Shown piece after piece: positions 37,152 through 45,936 of a DNA stretch of 64,000 nucleotides. This DNA comes from Stakelama flava (GTDB taxonomy: Bacteria > Pseudomonadota > Alphaproteobacteria > Sphingomonadales > Sphingomonadaceae), in assembly GCF_019351405.1 (NCBI RefSeq), contig NZ_JAHWZX010000012.1, positions 32,817 to 96,816 on the forward strand, read 5' to 3'. The position numbers and the translations under genes were made by a program. The notes beneath the pieces are model-generated. The model worked only from the letters and a program-made list of their open reading frames with translations. It was not told the origin of the DNA and did not search any database. Within the stretch, counting starts at the first letter, position 1. Every line of letters begins with the position of its first letter.

Positions 37152-38048
37152 ATGACCATGTTGAAACAAGCCCTGTTTGCCACCGCCCTCGTCCTCGGCG
37201 CCGCCGCCGGTCCGGCATTTGCCCGGTCGGCGGGGCAGGAAGCGTCCGCCACAACGCAGATGGATCATATCTCGGTACAGGCGATGGGCAGCGGCGATCC
37301 GGTGATCCTGATCCCCGGCCTGTCGAGCCCGCGCGGCGTATGGGACGGCGTTGCGCCGCACCTTGCCTCCGGTCACCGCGTCTATCTGGTGCAGGTCAAC
37401 GGCTTTGCCGGGGATGACCCCAGGGGTAATTTGCAGCCCGGTATATTGGACGGCATCGTTGCCGACCTCGATCGATATATCGCCGACAAAAAGATCGAGC
37501 ATGCCGCGATCGTCGGCCATTCGATGGGCGGCCTCGTCACGCTGATGCTGGCAAAGGCGCATCCGGGCGATGCCGGGCGCGTGATGATCGTCGACGCGCT
37601 GCCCTTTGTCGGGCCGATCATCATGCCCGGCGCGACGGTCGAGACGTTGAAACCGATGGCGGCGCAGATGCGCGACCAGATGAAGGTGCAGACCGCCGAT
37701 GCCGCGTCGGCTAAACAGGTCGCCGCGACGATGGCAGTGACACCGCAAGCGCAGGCAAAGGTTGCAGGCTGGATGGCCGCGTCCGATCAGCGCGTGTCGG
37801 CGCAGGCGATGTACGAGGACGTTACGACCGATCTGCGCCCCGATATGGCAAAGGTGACGACGCCGATCACGCTCGTCTATCCGACCAGCGATCGGATGCC
37901 AGCCGAACGGGCCGATCCATTCTATCGCGCGCAATATGCCGATGCGCCCCATGTCACTTATGTTCCGGTTGCCGATAGCGGGCACTTCATCATGCTCGAC
38001 CGGCCACAAGCCTTTGCAAAGGCGCTCGACGCGTTCCTCGCCGAATAG
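37152..38048 (+). CDS. Exported alpha/beta hydrolase
   Basis: A 298-aa protein with an N-terminal signal peptide (cleavage near AGPAFA), then an alpha/beta-hydrolase fold. The nucleophile elbow GHSMGG lies near residues 120-125, with the oxyanion-region motif ILIPGLSSP and a catalytic His in VADSGHFIMLD near the C-terminus. GAAAGGAACC precedes the ATG. It closes the membrane protein/XRE/peptide operon. The periplasmic substrate is unknown. Confidence 0.85.
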   Translation: MTMLKQALFATALVLGAAAGPAFARSAGQEASATTQMDHISVQAMGSGDPVILIPGLSSPRGVWDGVAPHLASGHRVYLVQVNGFAGDDPRGNLQPGILDGIVADLDRYIADKKIEHAAIVGHSMGGLVTLMLAKAHPGDAGRVMIVDALPFVGPIIMPGATVETLKPMAAQMRDQMKVQTADAASAKQVAATMAVTPQAQAKVAGWMAASDQRVSAQAMYEDVTTDLRPDMAKVTTPITLVYPTSDRMPAERADPFYRAQYADAPHVTYVPVADSGHFIMLDRPQAFAKALDAFLAE

Positions 38049-38086
38049 GCTTTCGGTCATGCGTTCGCGGCGATAGCATCGCGCGC

Positions 38087-38830
38087 ATGACCGAACCCGA
38101 TACGATCGATCCCGACAATGCGCCGCGGCTTGCCTTTCACAGGACCGATGGCGCTGGACCCACCGTCATTTTCCTGCCCGGCTATGCCTCCGACATGGAG
38201 GGAACGAAGGCGACAGCGCTGGAAGACTGGGCGCGCGAACAGGGGCGCGGCTATATCCGTTTCGACTATTCGGGATGCGGGAAGAGCGAGGGGGCGTTCG
38301 AGGATCGCTCACTCGCCGACTGGCTGGCCGATGTGCTCAGCGTGATCGATGAACTGGCTGAAGGGCCGGTGGTGCTGGTGGGGTCGTCGATGGGCGGGTG
38401 GCTGATGCTGCTCGCCGCGCGTCAGCGGCCCGATCGCGTCGTCGGACTGGTCGGTATCGCGCCCGCGCCCGATTTCACCGACTGGGGGTTCACGCCCGAC
38501 CAGAAAATGACGATCCTGACCGAAGGGCGGTTGGAAGAACCTTCCGCATATGACGATTCAGTAATGGTCACGACACGCAAATTCTGGTCGTCGGGCGAAG
38601 CGAACCGGATGACGTTTGGCCGGATCGCGATATCCTGCCCGGTGCGCCTGTTGCAGGGGCAGCGCGACAAGGAAGTGCCATGGGAACGCACGGCCCGGCT
38701 CACCGACTTGCTCGACAGCCAGGATGTGCAATTGTGGCTGGTCAAGGACGGCGACCACCGGCTTTCACGCGAACGCGATATCGCATTGCTGTTTCGCGCG
38801 GTAGCGGATGTCTGCGCTGCGGTAGCCTGA
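38087..38830 (+). CDS. Alpha/beta hydrolase (cytoplasmic)
   Basis: A 247-aa alpha/beta hydrolase without a signal peptide. The motif VIFLPGYASDMEGTKA begins the core, GSSMGGW is the nucleophile elbow at about residues 94-100, and KDGDHRLSRERD at the end holds the catalytic His. It resembles small esterase/acyl-peptide-hydrolase-like proteins next to gloA in other Alphaproteobacteria, but substrate is not deducible. It is 38 bp after the exported hydrolase. Confidence 0.83.
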   Translation: MTEPDTIDPDNAPRLAFHRTDGAGPTVIFLPGYASDMEGTKATALEDWAREQGRGYIRFDYSGCGKSEGAFEDRSLADWLADVLSVIDELAEGPVVLVGSSMGGWLMLLAARQRPDRVVGLVGIAPAPDFTDWGFTPDQKMTILTEGRLEEPSAYDDSVMVTTRKFWSSGEANRMTFGRIAISCPVRLLQGQRDKEVPWERTARLTDLLDSQDVQLWLVKDGDHRLSRERDIALLFRAVADVCAAVA

Positions 38831-38895
38831 CCCGGCCCTTTCAACCGCGCGGTCGCACCCCTATCTGGCGGACGAACAGAAGGGGCCTGCCGACG

Positions 38896-39312
38896 ATGAA
38901 ATATCTGCACACCATGCTGCGCGTAACCGATCCCGACGCGACGATTGCGTTCTTCAACCTGCTGGGGCTGGAGGAAGTGCGCCGTGCCGAGGTGGAGAAA
39001 GGGCGCTTCACGCTGATCTTCCTCGCCGCGCCGGGGCAGGAGGGCATCGCAGAGGTCGAACTCACCCATAACTGGGACCCGGAGGAATATTCGGGCGGGC
39101 GCAATTTCGGCCATCTCGCCTTTCAGGTCGACGATATCTATGAAAGCTGCCGGCGGCTGATGGATGCAGGGGTCATCATCAACCGGCCGCCGCGCGACGG
39201 GCATATGGCGTTCGTGCGCACGCCCGACAACATCTCGATCGAACTGCTTCAGGACGGGCATCTGGAGCCGCAGGAACCCTGGGCCTCCATGCCTAATAGT
39301 GGGGAGTGGTAG
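38896..39312 (+). CDS. gloA: Lactoylglutathione lyase (glyoxalase I)
   Basis: A 138-aa VOC-family enzyme converting the methylglyoxal-glutathione hemithioacetal to S-lactoylglutathione. HTMLRVTDPDATIAFFN at the start carries the first metal-site His, followed by FTLIFLAAPG and ELTHNW, then HLAFQVDD and the C-terminal Glu in NISIELLQ. The next gene is gloB three bases later, so the two glyoxalase genes form an operon that depends on glutathione made by GshB. Confidence 0.9.
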   Translation: MKYLHTMLRVTDPDATIAFFNLLGLEEVRRAEVEKGRFTLIFLAAPGQEGIAEVELTHNWDPEEYSGGRNFGHLAFQVDDIYESCRRLMDAGVIINRPPRDGHMAFVRTPDNISIELLQDGHLEPQEPWASMPNSGEW

Positions 39313-39315
39313 GCG

Positions 39316-40053
39316 ATGTCGGTCGTGCTTCAGATTGTCGGCCTGCCGGTGCTTGCCGACAATTACATCTGGCTGATCCATGATCCGGCGGCGGATGAGA
39401 CGGTCGTGATCGACCCCGCGCTCGCCGATCCGGTGCTGGAAGAGGTGAAGGCGCGTGGCTGGAGAATCACGGCGATCTGGAACACGCACTGGCATCCCGA
39501 TCACACCGGCGGCAACGAAGCGATCAAGGCGGCGAGCGGATGCACCGTCATCGCACCGGCGGCGGAGGCGGAGCGGATTCCCACCGCCGATCGTCTGGTG
39601 GGCGAAGGCGATACGGTAACGCTGGGCGATCACAGCGCCTCGGTTCTGGAAATGCCCGCGCATACCTCGGGGCACATCGTCTATCATCTCGCCGGGGATC
39701 ACATGATTTTCGTCGGCGACGTTCTGTTCGCGATGGGTTGCGGCAGATTGTTCGAAGGATCGGCGGAGCAGATGTTCGCCAATATGCAGCGGCTGGGCGA
39801 CCTGCCTGACGAAACGCAGGTATATTGTGCGCACGAATATACGCAGGCGAACGGCCGTTTCGCGATGGTCATCGAACCGGAAAATCTGGCTGTGAAGCAG
39901 CGGATGATCGACGTGAACACCCGCCGCGCCAACGGGGAAGCGACGGTCCCCACCGTTATTGGCCTGGAAAAGGCGACCAATCCCTTTTTGCGCGCTACAT
40001 CGGCGCAGCAGCTTGCGGAACGGCGTGCGGCAAAGGATAATTTCACGGGATAG
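39316..40053 (+). CDS. gloB: Hydroxyacylglutathione hydrolase (glyoxalase II)
   Basis: A 245-aa metallo-beta-lactamase-fold hydrolase that releases D-lactate and glutathione from S-lactoylglutathione. The metal-binding motif THWHPDHTGG is at His58, His60, Asp62 and His63. A further His in HTSGHIVYH, the FVGDVLF segment and a C-terminal HAB-type domain with CAHEYT complete the family pattern. Starts within 3 bp of the gloA stop. Confidence 0.93.
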   Translation: MSVVLQIVGLPVLADNYIWLIHDPAADETVVIDPALADPVLEEVKARGWRITAIWNTHWHPDHTGGNEAIKAASGCTVIAPAAEAERIPTADRLVGEGDTVTLGDHSASVLEMPAHTSGHIVYHLAGDHMIFVGDVLFAMGCGRLFEGSAEQMFANMQRLGDLPDETQVYCAHEYTQANGRFAMVIEPENLAVKQRMIDVNTRRANGEATVPTVIGLEKATNPFLRATSAQQLAERRAAKDNFTG

Positions 40054-40088
40054 GCGCGAGTCGCCCGCGCCCGATCGGGAGGCCGTGT

Positions 40089-40496
40089 ATGACGCGCATC
40101 ATCTTAATTCCACTTGCCGCCGCCGCGCTGTCGGGCTGTGCGGCTGCATCTTCACCCCCGGCGGAAAAGCCGGGGCCGGATCGTCTGACTCAGCTGCTGA
40201 CTGGGTATGAACCCACCGACACGCTGCAATGCATCGATCCCGATCGCGTGCAATACAGCGAAACCGTGCGCGGCGGGATCGTGTATCGATCGACGCTTGG
40301 ACACAGGATTTACGTCAGTGAAATCTCGCCCGCCTGCATCACCCCGCGCAGCGACGATATCCTGATCAGCTATCCATTCGCCGGGCGCTATTGCAAGGGC
40401 GACCGGGTCAAATGGGTGTCGCGCATCGGCGGCCCCAGCGGCTTTTGCACGCTGGGGCGGTTCGCAGAATACACCCGCGCACAGCCGGCCGAATGA
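40089..40496 (+). CDS. Hypothetical lipoprotein, 135 aa
   Basis: MTRIILIPLAAAALSGCAAA is a typical lipoprotein signal with lipobox LSGC. The mature region has four cysteines (DTLQCIDPDRV, PACIT, RYCKGD, FCTLG), suggesting two disulfides in the periplasm, and no domain I know. It follows gloB by 35 bp on the same strand and its stop is 4 bp from the convergent hslU stop. Confidence 0.65.
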   Translation: MTRIILIPLAAAALSGCAAASSPPAEKPGPDRLTQLLTGYEPTDTLQCIDPDRVQYSETVRGGIVYRSTLGHRIYVSEISPACITPRSDDILISYPFAGRYCKGDRVKWVSRIGGPSGFCTLGRFAEYTRAQPAE

Positions 40497-40500
40497 ACCG

Positions 40501-41799
40501 CTACAGAACGTAGCGGCTCAGGTCGGTGTCGCGCGCGATGCTGTCGAGTTGCTGCTCGACATAGGATGCATCGATGGTGAGCGTGGTTTCGCCGCGTTCC
40601 TCGGCATCGAAGCTCACTTCCTCAAGCAGCTTTTCCATCACCGTTTGCAGGCGGCGCGCGCCGATATTCTCGATCTCGGAATTTACCTCGGCGGCGATGC
40701 GCGCCACCGCCTTGATGCCGTCTTCGGTAAAGTTCAGCGTCACGCCTTCGGTGCCGATCAGCGCCTTATACTGTTCGGGCAATGAGGCACGGGTGTCGGT
40801 CAGGATCGACACGAAATCGTCCTGCGTCAGCGCCTGCAACTCGACCCGGATGGGCAGGCGGCCCTGCAGTTCGGGAAGCAGGTCGCTGGGCTTGGACACA
40901 TGGAACGCGCCGCTGGCGATGAACAGGATATGGTCTGTTTTCATCGGGCCGTATTTGGTGGCGACCGTTGTTCCCTCGATCAGGGGAAGCAGGTCGCGCT
41001 GAACGCCTTCGCGACTGACCGAGGCGCTGCGCGATTCACTGACGGCGATCTTGTCGATCTCATCCAGGAACACGATGCCATTGGCTTCGGCGTCCTGAAG
41101 CGCCACCCGGCTGACCTCTTCCTGGTCCAGCCGCTTTTCGACCTCCTCTTCGACCAGCTTGTCGAAGGCGTTGTGCACGGTCATCTTGCGGCGCTTCATC
41201 TGGCCGCCGCCGAACGCCTTGCCCATCATATCCGACAGATTGATCATCCCGACATTCGCGCCGCCGGGAATTTCGAAGGGCATTTGGGACTGCGCCTCCA
41301 TTTCGATCTCGATTTCGGTATCGTCGAGATGCCCTTCCTCGATCCTTTTGCGAAAGCTTTCGCGCGTCGCCGTGCTCGAATCCTTGCCGGTCAGCGCGTC
41401 GAGCAACCGGTCGAACGCCGCCTGCTCGGCCTTTTCCTGCACGGCGTGGCGGCGTCGTTCCTTTTCCAGCCGGATCGCTTCCTCGACAAGGTCGCGGGCG
41501 ATCTGTTCGACGTCGCGGCCGACATAGCCGACTTCGGTGAATTTGGTCGCTTCCACCTTCACAAACGGCGCGTCGGCCAGCTTGGCGAGGCGCCGCGAAA
41601 TTTCGGTTTTGCCGCAGCCGGTTGGGCCGATCATCAGGATGTTCTTCGGCGTCACTTCATCGCGCAGATCGGCGGGCAGCTTTTGCCGCCGCCAGCGGTT
41701 GCGCAGCGCCACCGCAACGGCGCGCTTGGCATCCTTTTGACCGATAATGTGATGATCGAGCGCGGCGACGATCGCCTTTGGGGTAAGTGTGTCGTTCAT
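40501..41799 (-). CDS. hslU: HslU, ATPase subunit of the HslVU protease
   Basis: A 432-aa AAA+ unfoldase. Walker A GPTGCGKT is at residues 58-65, the pore loop GYVGRDVE follows, the I-domain covers about 110-230, and Walker [12 protein letters not shown] lies near 246-256. The C-terminus ends in the conserved LSRYVL tail that inserts into HslV. ATG 41799 ([10 protein letters not shown]) fits the family. HslV is encoded upstream on the same strand but a flavin oxidoreductase gene lies between. Confidence 0.95.
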   Translation of the reverse strand: MNDTLTPKAIVAALDHHIIGQKDAKRAVAVALRNRWRRQKLPADLRDEVTPKNILMIGPTGCGKTEISRRLAKLADAPFVKVEATKFTEVGYVGRDVEQIARDLVEEAIRLEKERRRHAVQEKAEQAAFDRLLDALTGKDSSTATRESFRKRIEEGHLDDTEIEIEMEAQSQMPFEIPGGANVGMINLSDMMGKAFGGGQMKRRKMTVHNAFDKLVEEEVEKRLDQEEVSRVALQDAEANGIVFLDEIDKIAVSESRSASVSREGVQRDLLPLIEGTTVATKYGPMKTDHILFIASGAFHVSKPSDLLPELQGRLPIRVELQALTQDDFVSILTDTRASLPEQYKALIGTEGVTLNFTEDGIKAVARIAAEVNSEIENIGARRLQTVMEKLLEEVSFDAEERGETTLTIDASYVEQQLDSIARDTDLSRYVL

Positions 41800-41878
41800 T
41801 CCAGTCTCAAGAAAAGGGAAAAGATGGGGAAGGGGTGTTCGGGCGTGGCCCGGCATATCGGAACCATGCCGGTCGCGA

Positions 41879-43012
41879 TCAAGCGCAGCGCATGGCGTTC
41901 GCTATTCCCGCATGCAGGCGGATCAGCCGCCGGGTGGTTTCGGGATCGGGATCGAGCGACCAGTCGCCAAGATCCGCCGTCCCGCCCAGCAGGACGCCGT
42001 CGCTGCGCGAAAACATGTACGCGCCGCCTGCCGTCTCATAGGCGTAATCGACTTCCGGCTGCGGCATCAGCACGGCAAGCTGGCCGCGCATCGGCTGAAG
42101 CTCGGTATCGCCGAACAGGTCGCGCGCGCCAAGGCCGGTGCAGTTGAAGATAAGCCGTTCAGGCAGGTCGGCAATTTGCGAAGGATCGGCGAAGTCGCGT
42201 ATTTCCACCTCGCCGCCCGCGACGCGAATATCGCGCAGCATCGCGCGCAGAAAACGCGGCGGTTCGATCAGCATCCCCGACCATTGGCTGACATAGGGAC
42301 TGCCGAACCCCATAGCGCCGGCGGGCAGGGCGCGGTTCTCCGGGAGCATCGACGCGAGCAGCTCGTCCTTCGCGCTTTCCGACGGGGGCGAATCCGAAAG
42401 CTGGTAATTGGTCATCCAGCGAACGCCATAGTCATCGCCCACCATGATCTGAAACCGCTGATAGGCGTAAGCGGCGGCCGCCTTCAACTGCGCGGTGAAG
42501 GCCGGGGTCAGCCGGGACCTGCGGTACAAAAGCGAGGGATACCATTGCCCGCCCGCGATGTTGGAGGTGGTTTCGGGCGGCAGCGCCTTGGCATAAAGCG
42601 TGACCGGATAGCCCGCTTCCTGAACCAGCCGCGCGGTGGTTAGCCCCATGACGCCCGCGCCGATCACCGCGACCGCGCCGCGATGGCCGGGAAGCCCGAT
42701 ATTGGTGGCGAGCCGCGATGACCCCCAACTCAGCGTAATCCCCGCGCCGCCATGGCCGTAATTATGCACCAGCCGCTTGTCGCCGAACGACGCTTCGCGA
42801 ACGACGAAGCCGGACGGGCGGAAAGGGCGCAGCCCGACCACCTGCCGGATCAGCCGGTCTTCCCGCGCCCGGACCGGCGGCAGACAGGCCGAACCTCCCG
42901 CCAATGGACGGTTCGTCGCACCGGTCGCTGCGCACCCCGCCAGCAGCGAAGCCCCCACAACGCCGACCAGTGTCCGGCGATCCACCGCCCCCGGCGGCGC
43001 GTCAGCTATCAC
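41879..43012 (-). CDS. FAD-dependent oxidoreductase (D-amino-acid-oxidase-like) lipoprotein
   Basis: About 377 aa. The N-terminus reads [16 protein letters not shown], a lipoprotein-type signal (possibly Tat-like with two Arg). A Rossmann motif [14 protein letters not shown] appears near residue 110, then a DAO-type FAD domain with [10 protein letters not shown] and [11 protein letters not shown] near the C-terminus. It probably oxidises an amine or amino acid in the envelope; substrate unknown. GTG 43012 overlaps the 3' end of hslV by 11 bp, and hslU follows 79 bp later, so this gene splits hslV from hslU. Confidence 0.75.
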   Translation of the reverse strand: MIADAPPGAVDRRTLVGVVGASLLAGCAATGATNRPLAGGSACLPPVRAREDRLIRQVVGLRPFRPSGFVVREASFGDKRLVHNYGHGGAGITLSWGSSRLATNIGLPGHRGAVAVIGAGVMGLTTARLVQEAGYPVTLYAKALPPETTSNIAGGQWYPSLLYRRSRLTPAFTAQLKAAAAYAYQRFQIMVGDDYGVRWMTNYQLSDSPPSESAKDELLASMLPENRALPAGAMGFGSPYVSQWSGMLIEPPRFLRAMLRDIRVAGGEVEIRDFADPSQIADLPERLIFNCTGLGARDLFGDTELQPMRGQLAVLMPQPEVDYAYETAGGAYMFSRSDGVLLGGTADLGDWSLDPDPETTRRLIRLHAGIANAMRCA

Positions 43013-43556
43013 TGTCCAGCGTTTCGATGGTGAGCTGATCGTTGGTATAGACGCACACATCCGCCGCGATCTTCATCGCGCGGCGGCAAATCGTCTCCGC
43101 ATCTTTTTCGTAATCGACCAGCGCGCGCGCGGCGGCCAGCGCGTAATTGCCGCCCGAACCGATCGCCGCAATGCCCGCTTCGGGTTCCAGCACGTCGCCA
43201 TTTCCAGTGACGACCAATGTTATGTCCTTGTCCGCGACGATCAGCATTGCCTCCAGATTGCGCAGATATTTATCGGTGCGCCAATCCTTTGCCAGTTCGA
43301 CCGCTGCACGCAGCAACTGTCCCGAATAGCGTTCCAGCTTCGCCTCCAGCCGTTCGAACAGGGTAAAGGCATCGGCGGTCGCACCGGCGAAACCGGCGAT
43401 CACCTTGCCATCGCCCAGCGGACGGACCTTTCTGGCATTGGGCTTCATGATCGTCTGGCCGGCCGTAACCTGGCCGTCTCCCGCGATCACCACCTTGCCC
43501 GATTTGCGCACGGAAAGAATGGTCGTGCCGTGCCACGCAATTTTCTTGTCGGTCAT
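43002..43556 (-). CDS. hslV: HslV, peptidase subunit of the HslVU protease
   Basis: A 184-aa proteasome-type peptidase. After [10 protein letters not shown] processing exposes the catalytic Thr of [12 protein letters not shown]. The [20 protein letters not shown] and [14 protein letters not shown] motifs are family signatures. ATG 43556 was preferred over an earlier in-frame ATG at 43592. It leads the hslV / oxidoreductase / hslU series. Confidence 0.93.
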   Translation of the reverse strand: MTDKKIAWHGTTILSVRKSGKVVIAGDGQVTAGQTIMKPNARKVRPLGDGKVIAGFAGATADAFTLFERLEAKLERYSGQLLRAAVELAKDWRTDKYLRNLEAMLIVADKDITLVVTGNGDVLEPEAGIAAIGSGGNYALAAARALVDYEKDAETICRRAMKIAADVCVYTNDQLTIETLDSDS

Positions 43557-43666
43557 GCGCGCGGATATGGGGCGAACCATCGCCGCGCGCAAATCCCGAC
43601 CGGCGCTGCGTCGAATCTTCTAAAATGGAAACAGGCGGGTTTGCGCCCGCCGGTTGGAGAGACACC

Positions 43667-43852
43667 ATGTCCTATCACTGGATGAACAGGGGCGATCCCG
43701 AAGCGCGGCCGACCTATGGCGATATGGCCGAAATCGTTGAAGCGGAGGCCGAAGCCCGCAAACGCGATGCCGATGGCCTGCGCGGCCTGTTGTATGCGCT
43801 ACCGGTCGGGCTGGGGTTTTGGGCATTGTTCGCGGTGGTCGCGCTTCGCTGA
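43667..43852 (+). CDS. Small single-TM protein, 61 aa
   Basis: MSYHWMNRGDPEARPTYGDM starts a 61-residue protein with a charged helical middle (EIVEAEAEARKRDADG) and one hydrophobic C-terminal segment (LLYALPVGLGFWALFAVVAL). A TTGGAGAGACACC Shine-Dalgarno region precedes the ATG. Divergent from hslV and convergent with the holin gene. No known function. Confidence 0.55.
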   Translation: MSYHWMNRGDPEARPTYGDMAEIVEAEAEARKRDADGLRGLLYALPVGLGFWALFAVVALR

Positions 43853-43856
43853 CCCT

Positions 43857-44270
43857 TTATTTGTCCGACCCTTTCATCTTTCCGAACTGGCGCGCGGCGG
43901 TATAGCCGAGATAGCCGGTGCCGAAGAGCGTGTAGAGCGGTTCGGGCAACGCCGCCAGATATCCGGTCATGCCCTCTTCAATCCCCTTTGCCAGCGCCGG
44001 ATCGAACGCGCCGATCAGGCCCATCGGTATCGCCCACAGGAAAAGCGCGTACATGACGTACAGAAAGCTGGGCCGCGCCCGGCTGGTCCACGGATCGGCC
44101 GATTGCGCTTCCGCGACGATCGCTGAAAGCTGCGCCTTTACCTGCTCAAGTTCCTGACTGTTCTGAAGCTCGATCAGTTTCAGTTTCGCCTGCGCCCTTG
44201 CCTCTGGGTCGGGAATGACCTTGTCGATCAATCCGGCAACCGGCGCGATGATTCCTTCAAGGATGCCCAT
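43857..44270 (-). CDS. GTA-type three-TM holin
   Basis: A 137-aa protein with a Lys/Glu-rich coiled region (about 20-55) and three hydrophobic segments in the C-terminal two thirds (about 64-82, 93-103 and 108-126). The order and the MGILEGIIAPVAGLIDKVIP start match the 3-TM holin family linked to gene-transfer-agent release (PF11351-like), as in Rhodobacter RcGTA. A strong GGAGAAGC Shine-Dalgarno sequence overlaps the end of the endolysin gene. Together they form a lysis pair. Confidence 0.75.
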   Translation of the reverse strand: MGILEGIIAPVAGLIDKVIPDPEARAQAKLKLIELQNSQELEQVKAQLSAIVAEAQSADPWTSRARPSFLYVMYALFLWAIPMGLIGAFDPALAKGIEEGMTGYLAALPEPLYTLFGTGYLGYTAARQFGKMKGSDK

Positions 44271-44280
44271 ATGCTTCTCC

Positions 44281-44820
44281 TTAACCGATCCGGTTGGCCA
44301 GCCAGCCGTACAGAAACGCTTCGTTCGCGGGACGACGCTCGGCCAAGGCAAGATAGCGTTCGCCCTGCAATGCATCGGCGGCCTTTACCAGCACCGCTTC
44401 CCCCGCCTGGCCGCGCGTCGCCAGAAACGCATCGAGCGCGGCGATCGTCACCGGGCCGATCCGAGAATCGACGCTGAGGTCAGGGTAATCGCGTTGTCCG
44501 CGATTAAGTGCGTTGAGCGCGCGTTGAAGAAATCCGGTCGCGGTGGCCGGTCCCATATTGACGCCGGTATCGAACAGTTCCGCAGCCAGATCGGGTGCGC
44601 GTGCCGCCACGCGGTCGAACCCTGGTCTCAGCCAATAAAGCCGGCGATAGATCGCCGTCGCCTCTTCACGCGGCAATGTGCGCATATCGCCAAGATATCC
44701 CTGTGCCCGTGCGGTTGCCTGCGTGATTCCCCACCGGGTCGCGCCGCCGGTGTCCGCAGGATGGTCGATATAGCCGCCTTCGCGCTCGATAACCTCATCG
44801 ATCAGTTCGTCGATACCCAT
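44281..44820 (-). CDS. GH108-family endolysin (N-acetylmuramidase-like)
   Basis: A 179-aa peptidoglycan hydrolase with the GH108 active-site region EREGGYIDHPADTGGATRWG (catalytic Glu near residue 14) and a C-terminal peptidoglycan-binding/helical region with AAELFDTGVNMGP. No signal peptide, so it needs a holin for access to the wall, and a holin gene follows 10 bp later. GH108 endolysin plus 3-TM holin is the lysis pair of Rhodobacter-type GTAs. No head or tail genes are nearby. Confidence 0.85.
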   Translation of the reverse strand: MGIDELIDEVIEREGGYIDHPADTGGATRWGITQATARAQGYLGDMRTLPREEATAIYRRLYWLRPGFDRVAARAPDLAAELFDTGVNMGPATATGFLQRALNALNRGQRDYPDLSVDSRIGPVTIAALDAFLATRGQAGEAVLVKAADALQGERYLALAERRPANEAFLYGWLANRIG

Positions 44821-44919
44821 ATCCGATCCCTTCGTTGCCGAAACGACCAGAATATAACCATATGGGTTACATGTAGGACAGCAATATTTTCACAAATCCG
44901 GGCAATGGGGGCGCTTTCG

Positions 44920-45093
44920 TCAACATTTGGGGTGCTGGTCGGCCTCGTCCGCCGCACGATTCAACGCTTCGGCGGTTTTGCGAGCAGCATCGGGGGTCAG
45001 CGAAAGGGCCACGCCTTGCGGCCCGTCGAGCAATACTTCGCCCGACTCCGCCACCGCCTTTACCGGTTTGTCATGGGGCTTATGGGGCGCCAT
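44920..45093 (-). CDS. Small conserved-type protein, 57 aa
   Basis: Reading the minus strand from ATG 45093 gives MAPHKPHDKPVKAVAESGEV, then LLDGPQGVALSLTPDAARKT and a helical tail ending in Cys before TGA. GGAGAACAAC precedes the start. The composition and the pattern 'D-G-P-x-x-V-A-x-S-L-T-P-x-A-A' resemble small proteins of sphingomonads known to me only as hypothetical. It lies upstream of the endolysin gene on the same strand; the 99-bp gap leaves room for a separate promoter. Confidence 0.65.
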   Translation of the reverse strand: MAPHKPHDKPVKAVAESGEVLLDGPQGVALSLTPDAARKTAEALNRAADEADQHPKC

Positions 45094-45173
45094 GTTGTTC
45101 TCCGACAGGTATCGGGGTTAAAACGTCGCGCGGGGCCGGGTGTTCCGGGCGTTCGCGGGGCACAGAGGGGAGC

Positions 45174-45881
45174 ATGACCACAGAACTTTTCCTGATGACG
45201 CATCAGCGACCGCGGCTGACAGATGCCGAACGCAAGGCTTTGAACAACGCCGTTGCGCATAAACGGCGTGTCGCCGCGCGGCAGGTGATCGTGCGTGAAA
45301 ATATGCCGCTCACCCAGTGTACCTTGCTCACCAAGGGGTTTGTGCACCGCTACAAGGATACCGAAGACGGGCGACGGCAAATCCTCGCGCTGCACATTCC
45401 CGGCGATTTCGTCGATCTGCACAGCTACCCGCTCAAACGGCTGGAACATTCGGTCGCGGCGACAACGGATGTTGAGATCGCGCTTTTCCCGCATCAGGCG
45501 ATCCGCGAACTCACCACGGTTTCGCCAAATCTGACCGAACTGCTATGGCGCAGCACCTTGATCGATGCCGCCATCAATCGCGAATGGCTGGTGTCGATCG
45601 GCGTGCGGACCGCCGCGAAACGGATCGCACATCTGATGTGCGAACTTCGTGCCCGGCTTGAACGCATTGGCATGGCTGATCGAAACGGATTCGATTTGCC
45701 GATCACGCAGATCGACCTTGCCGACGCCACCGGGCTTACGCCGGTCCATACCAACAGGATGCTGCGCCAGCTTCGTACCGACGGTCTGCTCGACTTTCGT
45801 GACAGGCGCGTGATTATTCATGACCTCGACCGACTGGCCGACTTTGCCGAATTCGATCCCAGCTATCTGTTTCTCGACTGA
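45174..45881 (+). CDS. Crp/Fnr-family transcriptional regulator
   Basis: A 235-aa protein with an N-terminal cyclic-nucleotide-binding-like beta roll (about 25-135, including GDFVDLHSYPLKRLEHSVAA) and a C-terminal HTH_Crp domain (about 155-225) with ITQIDLADATGLTPVHTNRML. The cysteines of FNR are absent, so it is not an O2-sensing FNR. No effector is deducible. Its start is 81 bp from the divergent 57-aa gene, so the gap may hold shared control sequences for the lysis genes and this regulator. Confidence 0.88.
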   Translation: MTTELFLMTHQRPRLTDAERKALNNAVAHKRRVAARQVIVRENMPLTQCTLLTKGFVHRYKDTEDGRRQILALHIPGDFVDLHSYPLKRLEHSVAATTDVEIALFPHQAIRELTTVSPNLTELLWRSTLIDAAINREWLVSIGVRTAAKRIAHLMCELRARLERIGMADRNGFDLPITQIDLADATGLTPVHTNRMLRQLRTDGLLDFRDRRVIIHDLDRLADFAEFDPSYLFLD

Positions 45882-45895
45882 TGAAAAGGATAGCG

Positions 45896-45925
45896 GGCCA
45901 CCGATAATCGACCGGCGGCCCGTAA
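45896..45925. terminator. Possible terminator hairpin after the Crp/Fnr gene
   Basis: GCGGGCCACCG pairs imperfectly with CGGCGGCCCGT around an AT-rich loop (ATAATCGAC). It lies between the convergent stop codons of the regulator and the next gene. There is no clear T-tract, so intrinsic termination is uncertain. Confidence 0.35.
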
Positions 45926-45936
45926 TCGCCAAACCT

